DNA from: Pelobates cultripes
Lineage: Eukaryota > Chordata > Amphibia > Anura > Pelobatidae
NCBI GenBank assembly: GCA_933207985.1
Contig: OW240915.1
Span: forward strand, 112,788,617-112,852,616
Reading direction: 5' to 3'
Length of the DNA stretch: 64,000 nt
Made by a program: the position numbers and the translations under genes. This document shows, in pieces, positions 21,630-33,454 of this stretch (position 1 is its first letter; each line of letters opens with the position of its first letter). The notes under the pieces were generated by a model. The model saw only the letters and a list, made by a program, of their open reading frames with translations, made no database searches and was not told where the DNA came from.

Positions 21630-22080
21630 TAAATTTTATCAGGAAACCTGCTGACAATTTGAATATGTGGATTGGATCAGGCTGACATAGTCTAAGACCT
21701 GAATGGGGATGCACTGAAAGGCAAGCTGATAACAAATGAGTTGATGTCCATCCTCAATGTTGTTGTAAACTCTAGTTTTTACCTAATTTGCAAATGAATA
21801 GGATATCTGCAAATCAAAAGGGACCACTTGCTTACTATGCCTAGGGCGTATCAGCTACACCTCACTGACAAGGCTTAAAGAAGGCCTAAATGATCTGTCG
21901 CTCAGAGGGAACCTGCTGGCATTTTGGATCTGGGATGCTCTTGTAGATGGGATCAGTCTGCTAAAACAAATATGAAACCTGAGTGGCGATACAACACATG
22001 GCAAACTATTTGAGCTGTTGTCCATTGCCAGTGGTCTCAAACTCTTGTTTTTGGTTAATTTGTAAGAAATGTTGGATTAG
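21630..22080. repeat. Two diverged tandem units of ~250 bp
   Basis: AGGAAACCTGCTGACAATTT...ACCTGAATGGGGATGCA...GTTGATGTCCAT...TTTACCTAATTTG at 21640-21790 recurs as GGGAACCTGCTGGCATTTT...ACCTGAGTGGCGATACA...GCTGTTGTCCAT...TTTGGTTAATTTG at 21908-22062. Weaker echoes (for example GGACCCACTAGGCCAATCTG) continue to about 22560. No coding potential. Confidence 0.5.
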
Positions 22081-22599
22081 GAAAAAAAATGAAAAAACAC
22101 TAGAAAAAAAGTAATATGACCACTTTACAAGGTGTGCCATGATGGGGATAAACTACAGCTTGGATATGTTATTCTGCTCTGAAGGTGATATAGACCTAGC
22201 AAATCAAATGGTCTAAAATTTGAAACAGACTGGTCGCCATTTGAAAGCAATGACTTCACAAATTATGTGAAAAGGTTTACTGGGGTACTTCTTTACTAGA
22301 GTTACGGTACTGTGCTATATACCATGTAAATGCAGTGTGCATGTGGAAAACAAAACAAAAAAAAAACAAGAAAAATATTATCATCACTACTATCTGCAGT
22401 TAATGGTGACAAAATGGCCTCTGTATAATCTTTTTAACAGTCCTTGTGAAAAAGCCCTGGTTGCTTGCTTTTACATATAGTTTGACATGACGAAGGTAAA
22501 CTGCAGTTTGGGCAGCAATTTTAATCCAAATGTGACATGGACCCACTAGGCCAATCTGTCAAAAGTGGATATCTGAAAACTGAAATAAACAGGTGTCAC

Positions 22600-23337
22600 A
22601 AGGTTACACTATCCAACTATTAAAATGAGGTACTGCTATAATAATTGTATGTAGTTTTAAACAAAAAAAAAAATATTCTGCATTGTTTCCAAATAGTGAG
22701 CAGTCCATTTCAGATTTTAGACCTGCAAAAGCAAGACACCAGAGAATAAAATGGGGATGGCGGGAAGGTACCCAAAATCGGGACTGCTATAACGCAATTA
22801 GAACAGTTAGGAGGCCTGGTACCAATTTGTCATATCTGAATACTCTACCCTGACTGTGAGCATCTAGTTAGCTATAGTGCTGCAGCTGTTAAACAAAATA
22901 TTATCAAGGTGATACCCTAAAGTGATAATTGAAATTCACTTGGAATTCTCACTTTAGTAAATAACCATGTTTGCATAAGAAATTTAGGCCACTTTGTGAC
23001 AGTGACTTGGAATACCACTGATCCTTAAGGGGTTAAGGTCGAAACAAAATTAAAAAAATGCAGGGTAAACTGTTAATCGCGTACAATTATTATTATTTTT
23101 ATTACTTTTCTATATCACCACAACAGCTTAAATAATAATATAGTTATACAAAGTTCTATTTTACTGTGAGTATGCAGCAGCAAACAATTCAACCTGTTTT
23201 TTATTTGGCAAGGCAGCACATATGCACTAATTACATGACACCTATTGTGACATGCGTTGGTGGGTGTGATCTTTCATTGTGTTAATGATTACTTGTTGTC
23301 AGATTCTTTTACACTTCCATTATGCTGACTTTGGTGC
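22600..23337. other. Unclassified intron DNA
   Basis: No gene seen. A fragment of the TTAA-element end (CCTTAAGGGGTTAAGG) lies at about 23022-23037. Confidence 0.35.
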
Positions 23338-23338
23338 A

Positions 23339-23369
<31 letters not shown>

Positions 23370-23375
23370 CAATGA
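23338..23375. repeat. (AT)n(AC)n microsatellite
   Basis: About ten AT units followed by five AC units. Confidence 0.9.
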
Positions 23376-25730
23376 TTTGTAACTACAGTTGACTGGGATC
23401 ATAGGTGATATTGTATAATACTTTGAGCACATTTTTATTTACAGGGTTATTTGCTAAACCCCGAATGGCACCGTGTAGCATCCGGACTTATATTTAAAAT
23501 TATGATCAATATTCCCAATGGCAGCATTAATAGCTAGCGGACAAGTTAAAATGTAAAAAAATAAATGAAGCCTATGCGAGTCAATATGACCCCATATAAG
23601 TATAAGGGAATTTCTAAACTTCACTTATTCCCCCATCTGCATTGCGGAAAGTGGAGGCATATCTACTAAACATTAAACACTTGCTAGAAAGGTCCCATCT
23701 TGTATCATTGGGTGGGGGTCTTTAAATTAAATACTGTTGTTGAATCACTGTCTACCACCCTACCTAAATCAGTGGCAGGTGGGTGGAGGCTATTAAATTA
23801 AAAAAAATGGGGGGACATCCGAACATCCCCTGTGCTCCCATGGTCTGTGGGCAGGGGGCTCTATAAAGACACGGGGTGATCTTGTGTCCACCCCAGCCAT
23901 CACCTATGGGTAGAAATTAACCTGCTACTATTTATATGTTTTGCCAAGTTTTTTTTTTTTATATAATTTCTTTTCAAACAGGATATCATTGTAATCCTTT
24001 TTTTCTCATTTCATACCAAGTGATTATAAATAAATAAACAAACAGCCATGTAATTATTACAAGTATTATTATATACTAATATTATTTTTGCAACACTGTT
24101 TAATACTGTAAACATTTCTTGACACAAACAAATCAATCAATCAAAATATCCCTGTTTCTACCTGTTGACAAGACGTAAAATTATCATAGTTTCAACCACT
24201 AAATCAAGGCAAAATGTTGTAATGACAAATATTTTTCAACTGATGTTTCTCTTCCAGAACACATGAAAAAAACGTGAGATGTAAATAGCCAGCTTCAGGG
24301 CTATTTCTATAGATTCTACTAAGCGTCAACTTAGTCTGTGTCGGAGTTACTGGGTCCTAAAGCTGGGGTATGAATGGAACCTTATTACAAAACAATGATG
24401 TTGCCTGCCAGTGCCTACAGAATTGAATAAACAACAAATAAGCAACATCTGCTTCAGCATATGTGTTTGATAAAAAAGTCACAAAATAAAAGAATTTGTA
24501 AATGCCAAAAGCAACACTAAACTGCCAGTGCAACTGTAGAGTGAATTTTTAATTGCACATGCATGCAGGCAGACTGAGGGTATTAGTCTCACATATGTCT
24601 TATTGCTGCCAACCTGGGAGTATAGATGAATTTAATTAAATAAGGATTATCCCTTCTCCCCAGCCCAATTACTTATTTATAACAATGGTACAAATGGTTG
24701 ATAATAATGTGGTCATACATCACACATGCAGCAAGAAATAACCCTCTTTTTTATTGCTAATTAGTCAGAGCTATGTGCGTTTTGAGGTGTCTTAAAATTG
24801 AGTTTTTGCAAACTACCATTCCCCAACTCCCCCCCAAAAAACATCATCACATAGACTACTGCAATGAAGCAGCCAGAAGCAGCTTGACAGCCTAACATAA
24901 AGAAGACGCAAAGCAGTCTGAATATTGACTGTCCTGCAGAGAACAGGAAATGAACCAATTGGACAAAACTGGTGTCCAAGCTATTACTTTAAGGAACTTA
25001 TACCAGAGAGACAAACAATTCAATATGATTTAGTGTTTAGACTATCTAGAACAAGTAACTGAACAACATGTGCGTTGTTAAAAACAACATATATATTTCT
25101 GATGCCTTTAGAAAACTGTGTGTGGGTGTATGTGTGTGCGAGTAAATGTCAATCCCAGCATTGCAAAGCCAGTTTAACCCATCGAGATGGATGTGTGAAG
25201 ATATTTCACTATATTAATGTGATTTTCTATGTAACAAAAACAACCTATTTTGGAACAGTGTTGGGATAATTCTTTCATAACAGACTATCCTTTAGATATC
25301 CTATATTAATGGAAGGTCCTACAATGTGATTGAACTAATGAACATAGAGTTTAGTGTGATACATTTTTGGGAGGGCCCCACCTACTTTTTTCCAAAGCGC
25401 ATAATGAAAACTTTAAACACCATAACTAGTACAGCAATGTAGTAGTTATGGTGCCAGAAGTCTTCTGGTGCTATCTAAAGGTAAATTGTTAATCCATTTA
25501 CAAATAGATTGACTGCCTATGCTTGCTGTCTACGCTGCTTTCAGCCTAAGATGTTATAGTATAGTGGGAGTTCATACTTAGTGCCGAGTCTAGGAAAAAT
25601 AAAAAGAGCAGAAGGGAGGTCATAAAATTCCACAGACTAAAATATAATTTCCACTGGGGTTGGGGCAATGTGCCACCATTGGCTGTCTGGTGCAGACACC
25701 AGAATAAACATTAGCTACCTGAAACTCTGG
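23376..25730. other. Unique intron DNA
   Basis: 2.3 kb without a recognised gene or transposon; A/T-rich, with short open frames that lack conservation or splice context. Confidence 0.4.
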
Positions 25731-25734
25731 CTAA

Positions 25735-26050
25735 TGAAATCTCTTAAGTCTGATCTTTTGAACAGTTTAGTAGATAACTCCCCTATTTGCTATCTTTTGT
25801 GAGATTTTTCAGGACACCTAACAAGGGTGCTATTTCCTAAACAGCACCCTAATTTGGTATCCTTATATATAGATATACCACATAAGGGTACCAATTTGGG
25901 TGCTGTTTAGGAAATAGTACCCTTGTTTGGTGTCCTGAAATATGGCAATCTCACAAAGAGTCATCAACTAAACAGCAGAGAGATCAAAATTAAGAAAATT
26001 CATTTTCTTAAATTTGATCTTTCAGTTGTTTAGTAGACAGCTCTCTTATT
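25735..26050. repeat. Palindromic (fold-back) element
   Basis: The left arm (TTGTGAGATTTTTCAGGACA, AACAAGGGTGCTATTTCCTA, AACAGCACCC) is answered by its reverse complement on the right, with a centre near 25872 at TATAGATATA. The arms are about 140 bp and imperfect. Termini and target duplication could not be assigned. Confidence 0.75.
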
Positions 26051-26059
26051 TGGTATCCT

Positions 26060-26330
26060 CCTGTGGGATTACATACACAATTCATGCACACACACAATCA
26101 CCTAAACACACAGACATACACAGACACATAATCAAACACATGCATACAATCACAGATCTACACACATAATCACAGATTTACACACACACAATTACAGACA
26201 TACACAGTGAAAAACACAATCACAGACATGCACACAAAAAATTTACAGACACATTCATACATACACACACTGTATAGCTTTCTAAAGCTATTTACTTTAA
26301 AAAAAAAAAAAAGCTGGTGTTCTAGTGGCC
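26060..26330. repeat. CA-rich simple repeat plus conserved adapter
   Basis: Degenerate ACACACAATCACAGACATACAC units end at CTGTATAGCTTTCTAAAGCT, TTTACTTT, a short poly(A) and AAGCTGG. The same order of parts is found at 27885-28090, so both are pieces of one dispersed element. Confidence 0.65.
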
Positions 26331-26579
26331 GGAGGGAGACCTGTGCTGCCTCTGCTCTGCTCCCCCACCCTCGCACACTACTTAATGAGACCGGGGCCGG
26401 AATATGACAACCAGACCTGGCCCTGGTCTCATTAAGCTGCACGCTGGGGAGCAGAGCAGAGACAGCACTGCTTCCTTTTCTCACCACCAGCCGCCCACCC
26501 TACACAACCCTTCAGCATGCCTGCCGCCTGCACTATCTCCTGGCCGGTTGCACACTGACCCCACTGGTAGTAATAATAT

Positions 26580-26965
26580 GTGAGTCAGTCTGTCAATGTG
26601 AGTGTATGGGTCTGTCATGGTGTGTGTGTGTATGTCTGTCTGTCATGGTGTGTGTGTATGTGTGGGTGTGTCTGTCATGGTGTGTGTGTGTGTGTGTGTG
26701 TGTGTATGGATGGATGTATTAGGCAGTCTGTGTGTGTGTGTGTGTATGAATACATATATTAGGCAGTATGTGTTTATGGATGTCTGTAATAGGCAGTATA
26801 TGTGTATGGATGCATGTATTAGACAGTGTGTGTTTATGGATGTAGATATTAGGCAGTATGTGTGTATGGATGCATGTATTAGGTGGTATGTGTGTATGGA
26901 TGTAGGTATTAGGCAGTGAGTGTTTATGGATGTACGCATTAAGCAGTATGTGTGTATTAGGCAGA
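26580..26965. repeat. Minisatellite of ~30-34 bp units (TGTGTATGGATGCATGTATT)
   Basis: After a (TG)n part, about eight units of the form TATGTGTATGGATGTATTAGGCAG run in tandem. The translated frames on both strands are low-complexity shadows. Confidence 0.85.
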
Positions 26966-27109
26966 CCTAACTGGAAACCATACGGCGAAATTTAGGCCAA
27001 AATAGCTGATCTAGAAAAATTCTCCAATTCGACTACAGTTACAATTCAACTGTTTTTGTTTAAACTTTACAATTTGGTTTTCAACTCACTGCAATTAAGA
27101 GTTTAGTAA

Positions 27110-27197
27110 ATACACCTCTGTGAGATTGTATTTGCTTTCATGAGGGGGCGGCAAAGTGGATCTTGCCTAGGGCAGCTGAAATCCTTGCACCAGCTCT
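27110..27197. mobile_element. Right end of a hAT-like element (fragment)
   Basis: The sequence TTGCCTAGGGCAGCTGAAAT followed by CCTTGCACCAGCTCTG resembles, in reverse, the hAT-type terminus CAGGGCCGGTGCAAGG. The left end was not found. Confidence 0.4.
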
Positions 27198-27715
27198 GAC
27201 AACCATGCCAGTGAATTACCATGCCTTATACAAACAGAGCTGCTCCAGTTCAATCTCAACATCTGTGCTTTTTGTATTACACTTTATTAAGACTAATTAT
27301 CACTGTGAACATCTCAATTATAAATAGTCGGTTGGAGTTGTAAAATCCCTGCCCCCTAAAGGAAGCACACACCCAAAAGCTATTAATGATTTGTGACCTT
27401 AAAGAGAACTCGAGAGGGGACTAATTACTAAACTACTCCAAGTACATTAAAGGGATATAAGTTGTTAACCATTAGCTGCTCCAGAGATGCTTATCTTTTA
27501 AGGAACAGGAAAAACCACCTTTCTCTATCTGCACTTTCTGAAAAGCACTACTTATATAGTGACACAGAAGGATCAAAATTGTACAATATCCAATTGTAGC
27601 AAAACTGAAGCTAATATCAGATAACCATAATCATGCTTAGCAACAGTATTTATGATCATAATGTTTGATGTAATTGGATGCTTGGTATAATTTTGATCCT
27701 TTAGATTCTCTGTAT
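27198..27715. other. Unclassified intron DNA
   Basis: No gene or clear repeat recognised. Confidence 0.35.
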
Positions 27716-28190
27716 GTAGGTAGGTCTGGAAATATTTGGACACTGACATGGTTTTCATAATTATGACTTTGTATGTCACAACAATGGATTTGAAATTAAA
27801 CAACGAGATACAATTGAAGTGCAGACTTTTAGCTTTAATTCAAGGAGTTGAACAAAATTATTTTATGAAATCACAGAGTATTTTATGAAATCACAGACAT
27901 AGACACAGTCACAGACACATGCAGACAAAGACACATAATTACAGACATACACACACAAAATTACAGATACGTTCATACACATACACACACATACACACAC
28001 ACACAAACTGTATTGTTAATTGTATGGATACATGTATTGATCATCACTTTCTAAAGCTATATAGGTAAAAAAAAAAAAAAAAAAAAGCTAAACACAATAT
28101 TCTATGATTTTTCAATATTCTGGGCACACTATGATTTTGCAATATTCTGGGCAATTTAGAAATTGCAACCATTTTTATTCAACAGGGCAT
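27716..28190. mobile_element. Tc1-type remnant split by a CA-rich insertion
   Basis: TCTGGAAATATTTGGACACT through TTCAAGGAGTTGAACAAAA (27723-27855), together with AATTGCAACCATTTTTATTC at 28162-28181, reads like one Tc1-family non-coding terminus. Between them lie the duplicated TATTTTATGAAATCACAGA and the CA-rich repeat at 27885-28080. No transposase. Confidence 0.5.
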
Positions 28191-28693
28191 TCTCAGAATG
28201 TATCAAACTGCTGATTTGACTCCTCCTAACTAGCTCTCTGATAAGTTTTTCCTTTTTTTTTTGCAGTCTAAGGATGGCTTGTTTCATTTGCAAAAAAACA
28301 GGGCGGAGCTACTTGCTCCAAAAGAGGGTTGAAGCTACACGTGTAAAACAGGAAAAGTTACTTGGAAAATGGGCAGAGCCAAGTCAGAGTCTTAGGGAAG
28401 CCTGCAGTCATATAACATACAGACATGGGTGAGGATACATCCTTCCCTGGCATAGAGTATATGCATATACGTAATCAGTTGTGCCTGTGTGTATGTGTCT
28501 GTATGCGTGTATTTGTGCTTGTAGGACTGTGTGTATGTGTGTTTGTAGGATTATTGTCTATATTACTATATGTGTCTGTATGACAGTTTGTCTTTGTATG
28601 TCATCAGTGATTGTGTGTTTGTATGGCTGTGGGGAATATTTAATTGTCCTGAAAATTAATGGTAACTTTGTGATGTCATGGAAAAATGGAATA

Positions 28694-29105
28694 TAGTTAC
28701 ATAGTTACATATGCTGAAAAGAGACATTTGTCCATCAGGTGCAGCCTTTCTCATATCTGTTTTGCTGTTTGTGGATCCCAAAAAAAAAAAACAGTTTGAA
28801 GCACTTTCCAATTTTGCAATAACGAGGAAACAAAAATCCTTCTTGATTCCAGAATGGCAGTCAAATCTCTCCTTGGATCAGGAGGCTGTTACCCCATATA
28901 ATAAAAGTTATATTCCTGCATATTATTTTTTTGTAACTATTCATCCAGTTTCTGTTTAAACATCTGTACAGATGCTAATAAAACCACCTTCATGCAGAGA
29001 ATTCCACATCCTTATTGTTCTAATGGTAAAAACAGTCATTCCTTTGCATTAGACTAAATCCATTTTCTTCCAGCTTTTGCAGGGTGTCAACATTTATATA
29101 TAAAG
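28694..29105 (+). repeat. SINE-like anuran repeat, longest copy
   Basis: Same order of words as 9880-10135 (ATGCTGAAAAGAGACATTTG, AGTTTGAAGCACTTTCCAAT, TCCTTCTTGATTCCAGAATG), extended by TTCCACATCCTTATTGTTCT and a 3' part ending near 29105. Confidence 0.65.
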
Positions 29106-29385
29106 CCTAGTAACTACTGTTTTACTTTTTTTTTTTTTTTTACACAACCCCACTTAGCCAACCACACTCACAGTAGATTCAACCAGTCATGTATACTGAC
29201 CCTCACACTCAGTCACCCCACAGGCACACATATCACACAAACTGAGCAGTTCTGTGATACATTCATGCACTCTACACATCACCAGGTTTAGATAGATAGA
29301 TAGAGGTGATGATCTCAGTGCAGCAAAGAAGAGGGTTAATGAAAGGGGTATTAAAAGGTGGCATTGATAAAGAGGGGCAACTCTG

Positions 29386-29814
29386 TTAAAAGTCCACTAA
29401 AGGCACCAAGATCACTTCAATAAAGTAGTCTGGGTGCAGTAGGCCTATAGTTTTAATCCTGCAATGTTTTCTTTGCATGAGTTCTTCCACAAGAACAACC
29501 AACAAAGAACAACTTAGTTTTGCAACCAAAGCAGCTCATAGAGAAGCATTTAATTCTATACTTTCCTATAAGAAGCATTTTGATACACGAGCGTTGCTTG
29601 CCATGCATGTGCATCAGTCTCCAGTGCTCTTCATTGAGGATCATTGGATTGATCATCACGAAGAGATCCAGAGGCGTTGTGGGAAGAGGTGCAGGTGGCA
29701 TAGTTTAGGGGGTCCAGACACTGGAATAGAGGTAAGCAAAAACAATTTTTTCAGGTTTTTACCACAAATTGTTAAATACAGGATTGTATTCTGAGCGATA
29801 TAGTATATCTTTAA
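29386..29814. mobile_element. T2-type MITE, diverged
   Basis: TTAA at both ends; left TTAAAAGTCCACTAAAGGCA, right (inverted) TTAAAGATATACTATATCGC. It contains CAAGATCACTTCAATAAAGT, the counterpart of the CCACTTCAGC hairpin at 5710. Confidence 0.55.
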
Positions 29815-29819
29815 AGGAG

Positions 29820-29875
29820 GGGCAATTAATATTATTTTATTATTTATATAACGCCAGCAAATTCCGTAATGAAAA
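29820..29875 (-). repeat. Short LINE 3' end
   Basis: ATTATTATTTATATAACGCC then AGCAAATTCCG is the reverse of the LINE terminus CGGAATTTGCTGGCGTTATATAAATAATAAT, the class also seen at 49075-49136. Confidence 0.45.
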
Positions 29876-29919
29876 GCTACCAGATAAAGAAAGGGAATGT
29901 GTAGCAGACTCTATTCCCT

Positions 29920-30550
29920 TGGGTTCAGTTGTCCGTACTCCATTGTTCATCTCCTGAATGACTGGCGTGTGGTCCCCCTTGTTATACCCCGCGAACACCG
30001 ACCACCTCTGACTGTTAACCACAAATGAACAACTTCACACATTAACTTGAGTGTTTTCCCTGGGTGGCTGCCATTCGATAACCGAACGCACGTGGTCCAG
30101 TGCATGGCCATTTTGTCTCCCGAACGCAGGCAGCGGTACCTGGTCATCGAACGTCTGGAACTGTTTTTGGGCTCCGCGAACCCGTCCTTCTTCCCGACCA
30201 ACTAGACGAACAGTGTTCGGGAGATATGATCTAATGCACAGGAACCCCCAAAAGCCAACAGGCCATCCTGCCCAATCCTCTGAAACTGTTTTGGGCTATC
30301 CCCTCATGGCCAGTTGATCAAAACTTTAGTCGAACAGGACTTTCGTTCTACCAAACAGATCTAAGTGCTTTTTGGATATGATTTACGCTCAAATTGGGGC
30401 TATTCGGGAATATGATTTTTGTGGGGTTCATGTATTATTTTCATGTATTGTTGGGGTATGTTAAAATGTATGTAAGTTTCTGTATTTGAGAGATAATTAA
30501 ATAATCCTAATTTGAACTCAGTTATCTCTCAAACACAAAGGTTCTTGGGA
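29920..30550. repeat. TTCGG-rich LTR-like repeat, copy 2
   Basis: Begins near TTGTCCGTACTCC, as does copy 3 near 42650, and contains ACCAAACAGATCTAAGTGCT and TTATCTCTCAAACACAAAGG like copy 1. Short frames on both strands have no recognisable domain. Confidence 0.5.
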
Positions 30551-30797
30551 AAGAAACCCTTGGATACTTGATGGATCAATGATTAAATAAGCATTGGGAG
30601 GCTAGTGTACATGTATGATAAATCATTGTACTGGGCCAATCAGCATATCCTCATAGAGATGCATTAATTCAATGTATATTTTTAGTCATATATTATAATA
30701 AGTATAATAATGAATGCAATTTTCTTGGTAAGAGTATATACACCAATGTTCAGAATGAGCATTTGCTATAGATTTGTTAGCTATATATTGTACTAAC

Positions 30798-30843
30798 CTG
30801 AAGTGCTGCATGTTTTCAGATATTCTTCATCGATGCTGGCAAC
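30798..30843 (-). CDS. ITPRID1: ITPRID1 46-bp micro-exon
   Basis: This is a short minus-strand exon. A pyrimidine-rich acceptor (CTTGTTTTTTGTAG) precedes it and a GTTAGT donor follows it. It begins in phase 0, exactly as left by the exon at 47856-48424, and encodes VASIDEEYLKTCSTS plus the first base of a codon. The exon at 9451-9521 completes that codon as GAC. The joint peptide DIEEVASIDEEY resembles the acidic stretch before the NSCQSDSSGF motif in ITPRID1. The exon is only 46 bp and sits between introns of 17.0 and 21.3 kb, so it rests on splice signals, phase on both sides and order, not on length. Confidence 0.85.
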
Positions 30844-31700
30844 CTACAAAAAACAAGATGCAAAATCTGATCAAATTAACTTATTGACAACTCACACTGT
30901 GGCTGATTTTTGTGTGCATAGTGGGACATACGTCGTTGAAAGAATTACCGATCCGACATTCTCAGCATGCTAACAGACATAGTCTTTCCTGCCTATAAAC
31001 AAAAATTATTCAATAAAATTTTTGTGGCACAAAATGTGGTCCCTTTGACTTGATTATGGGGGGATCTGGATAAGGAGTTTTAGAAGTGATTCTTCCTGTG
31101 GAGATTCATCCTCCACCCCTCTTTCTCCCTTCTTTGTTTTTTTTTTTTAACTTTTGCTTTTTTTTTTAATATATATATATATATTATTGTTATTATTATT
31201 ATTATTGTATGTTTTCTTTATCTTTGGGCAGTTTAACTTTCTAATTAAAATACATTTCACATTGTATACTCCAGTATACTATATAACTTGTATATTTGTC
31301 TCATCATAAACAAAGAATTTGAAATTGTCTTAGTCTCTTTTTTTAACTAAGGGATGATTAGAAATCCTGTAACTAATATATTGAAATGTTGTATTAGTTG
31401 ATAGCTTGATGTCTTGCAGTTTTGCATATTCATGTAAGAAACTTAATCTTTGACAATATTTATGGTGTACACAGTAGGGTGCGGTAAAAAGTGCCATGTA
31501 ATATTGAATGAATAGTCAAATGCCACCATGTAAACAAAAATACATGTGCTTAGAAATAATTGTGAATAAGGTACTAGTAGATAATGGCATTTTTCAAATA
31601 GAATCAGTTGTACCAGAACAAGGATAACAAGTCGCAGCATTACCTCAGAACAGTTGCAACATTCTGGCGACAATCATGAGGCTAGAAGCTGATACAGCAC
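30844..31700. other. Intron DNA with T-rich and (TTA)n tracts
   Basis: Poly(T) at about 31130-31168 followed by short (TA)n and (TTA)n tracts to 31205. No gene seen. Confidence 0.4.
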
Positions 31701-31705
31701 ACTTC

Positions 31706-31846
31706 TTAACCTCTTAAAGACAGGGGCAATTGTACACATTCTGATCAAAACAAGATGTAAAAAAAACAAAACAGAATTTGCACTATATATACCCACACTC
31801 ATAAAATATAATTTTGTTGAGGAGAAACAGGGCTTTAATTTCACAT

Positions 31847-31922
<76 letters not shown>

Positions 31923-32600
31923 TTGAGAAAATAAGAGACTTTTTACCGGTGAAAGTCATAACACTATTTTGTTTTTATTGGAATAAAATACTCATATTTG
32001 TATTCAGCTGTATCCTACAAGTACAACAGTACTCCCATATACAGGTGTTATGGTGTTCTGGAAAGGTTTTGCACATTGAAATTCTCCAAATTGGTTTGCT
32101 GGGCCTATGTAGCCTTTGAGACCGTATGGCAGCCCACAAATTAAAAAAAAAAAAAACCTCACCATAGCATATCATTTGCAAAAGTAGGCACACCTGAGTT
32201 TTCAAAATGGGGCATGTCAAGTCTTTTTTAGTAGCCAGTTAGTCACAAACCCTAGCCAAAGCTAATGTGCATATATTTTTTTTTGCTTTTTTCACAAAAT
32301 GTTATCAGCATCATTATATGTTTTACTGCTCTAATACACTCATATTTGTGTTCAGAGATATCTCACAAGTACAACAGGAGTCAAATTAAGGCATGCCTAT
32401 TTCACCTTTACACACTGGGAAATCTCCTGCCAGATTATCATGTTGCCTTGAGACCGATGGCAGCCCAGGAAAAGTGAATTACCTCACCATCATGTAAGTA
32501 TTACCATTTGCAAAAGTAGACAGCCCAAGGTATATAAAATGGGGTATGTTTAGTCATATTTAGTAGCACTTAGTCACAAAACCCTGAGCAAAGTTAGCTG
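31706..32600. mobile_element. Diverged relative of the palindromic TTAA element, with a (TA)n tract
   Basis: The left end TTAACCTCTTAAAGACAGGG is like that at 50115 and, inverted, like the right end near 40810. At 32160-32270 and 32500-32600 the module GGGGCATGTCAAGTCTTTTTTAGTAGCC recurs in degraded form. Confidence 0.5.
31850..31918. repeat. (TA)n microsatellite
   Basis: About 34 uninterrupted TA units. Confidence 0.95.
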
Positions 32601-33454
32601 CTCATATTTGCTTCTTTGCAATGTTTTACACATTCTTTACCCCATTCTTGGCAGAACTCACTCTAGCAGCCTAATGCCTGCCCTTATGAGACAACCATTT
32701 ACTTGGGAAACTACTCTCCTGACCTCAAAGCTAAATAGTATGATACATTATAGGTGCTGCTGGGGCCAATACATATTTGCTCATATATACACACACACCG
32801 AAACAAAAATTATAAACACAACTATTTTGTTTTTGCCAATTACTTTTCTCGTGAGCCGAACTTCAAGATCTAAGACTTTCTATGTACACAAAAATGCCTA
32901 TTTCTCCCATATACAAAAAGGAAACAAATGCGTATACAGGCGCCATAATTATTGTGTAGTGTAAAAATTATGCCGCTACCACCAATGCAAAACCCTCACA
33001 ACTCGACACAGAATAACATATAGAAGTGAAGGGATGGCAAACCAAAACTAATATAGTGTACGCTTCTGCGAATACTTGTCTATAAAATGAGCCCATACGC
33101 GGGATAAATGACAATACGGTGTAAGGTCAGGCCATTGAAATTGGCGGAGTAAAATAAAACCATCATTACGGGTTCGAAGCCTACCAGACAGCTCAGACCG
33201 CCGGTATAGCCGTCACGAATTCCAGACAGGGAACTGATAAAACCAAAATACAGTATAACAAAGAAGCAAATGTGACATTGTTGTGCCGGTCATTCGAACA
33301 GAGCTTCAAATCCCGCCTCGAATGTGCGATGCGTCAGTGTATCATTGCATCCCTTGTGACAGGGAACAGAGCTGGAGTAAACAATGACGTGGCGTAATTT
33401 GCCGTACAGACTGCTGGCACGGTACGTAAAACCATAGCAAAATGGCATATGCCC
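32601..33454. other. Unclassified intron DNA left of the Penelope inverted repeat
   Basis: No recognised gene. It is less A/T-rich from 33050 onwards. A 62-residue minus frame at 33290-33478 begins inside the left hammerhead remnant, but I do not recognise it. Confidence 0.35.

Noticed and set aside
26602..26939. Frames of about 100 residues on both strands (MDVGIRQYVC and THTYHLIHASI types)
   Set aside because: Shadows of the 30-34-bp minisatellite.
31814..32119. Frame with a long Ile-Tyr run
   Set aside because: It is the (TA)n microsatellite in translation.
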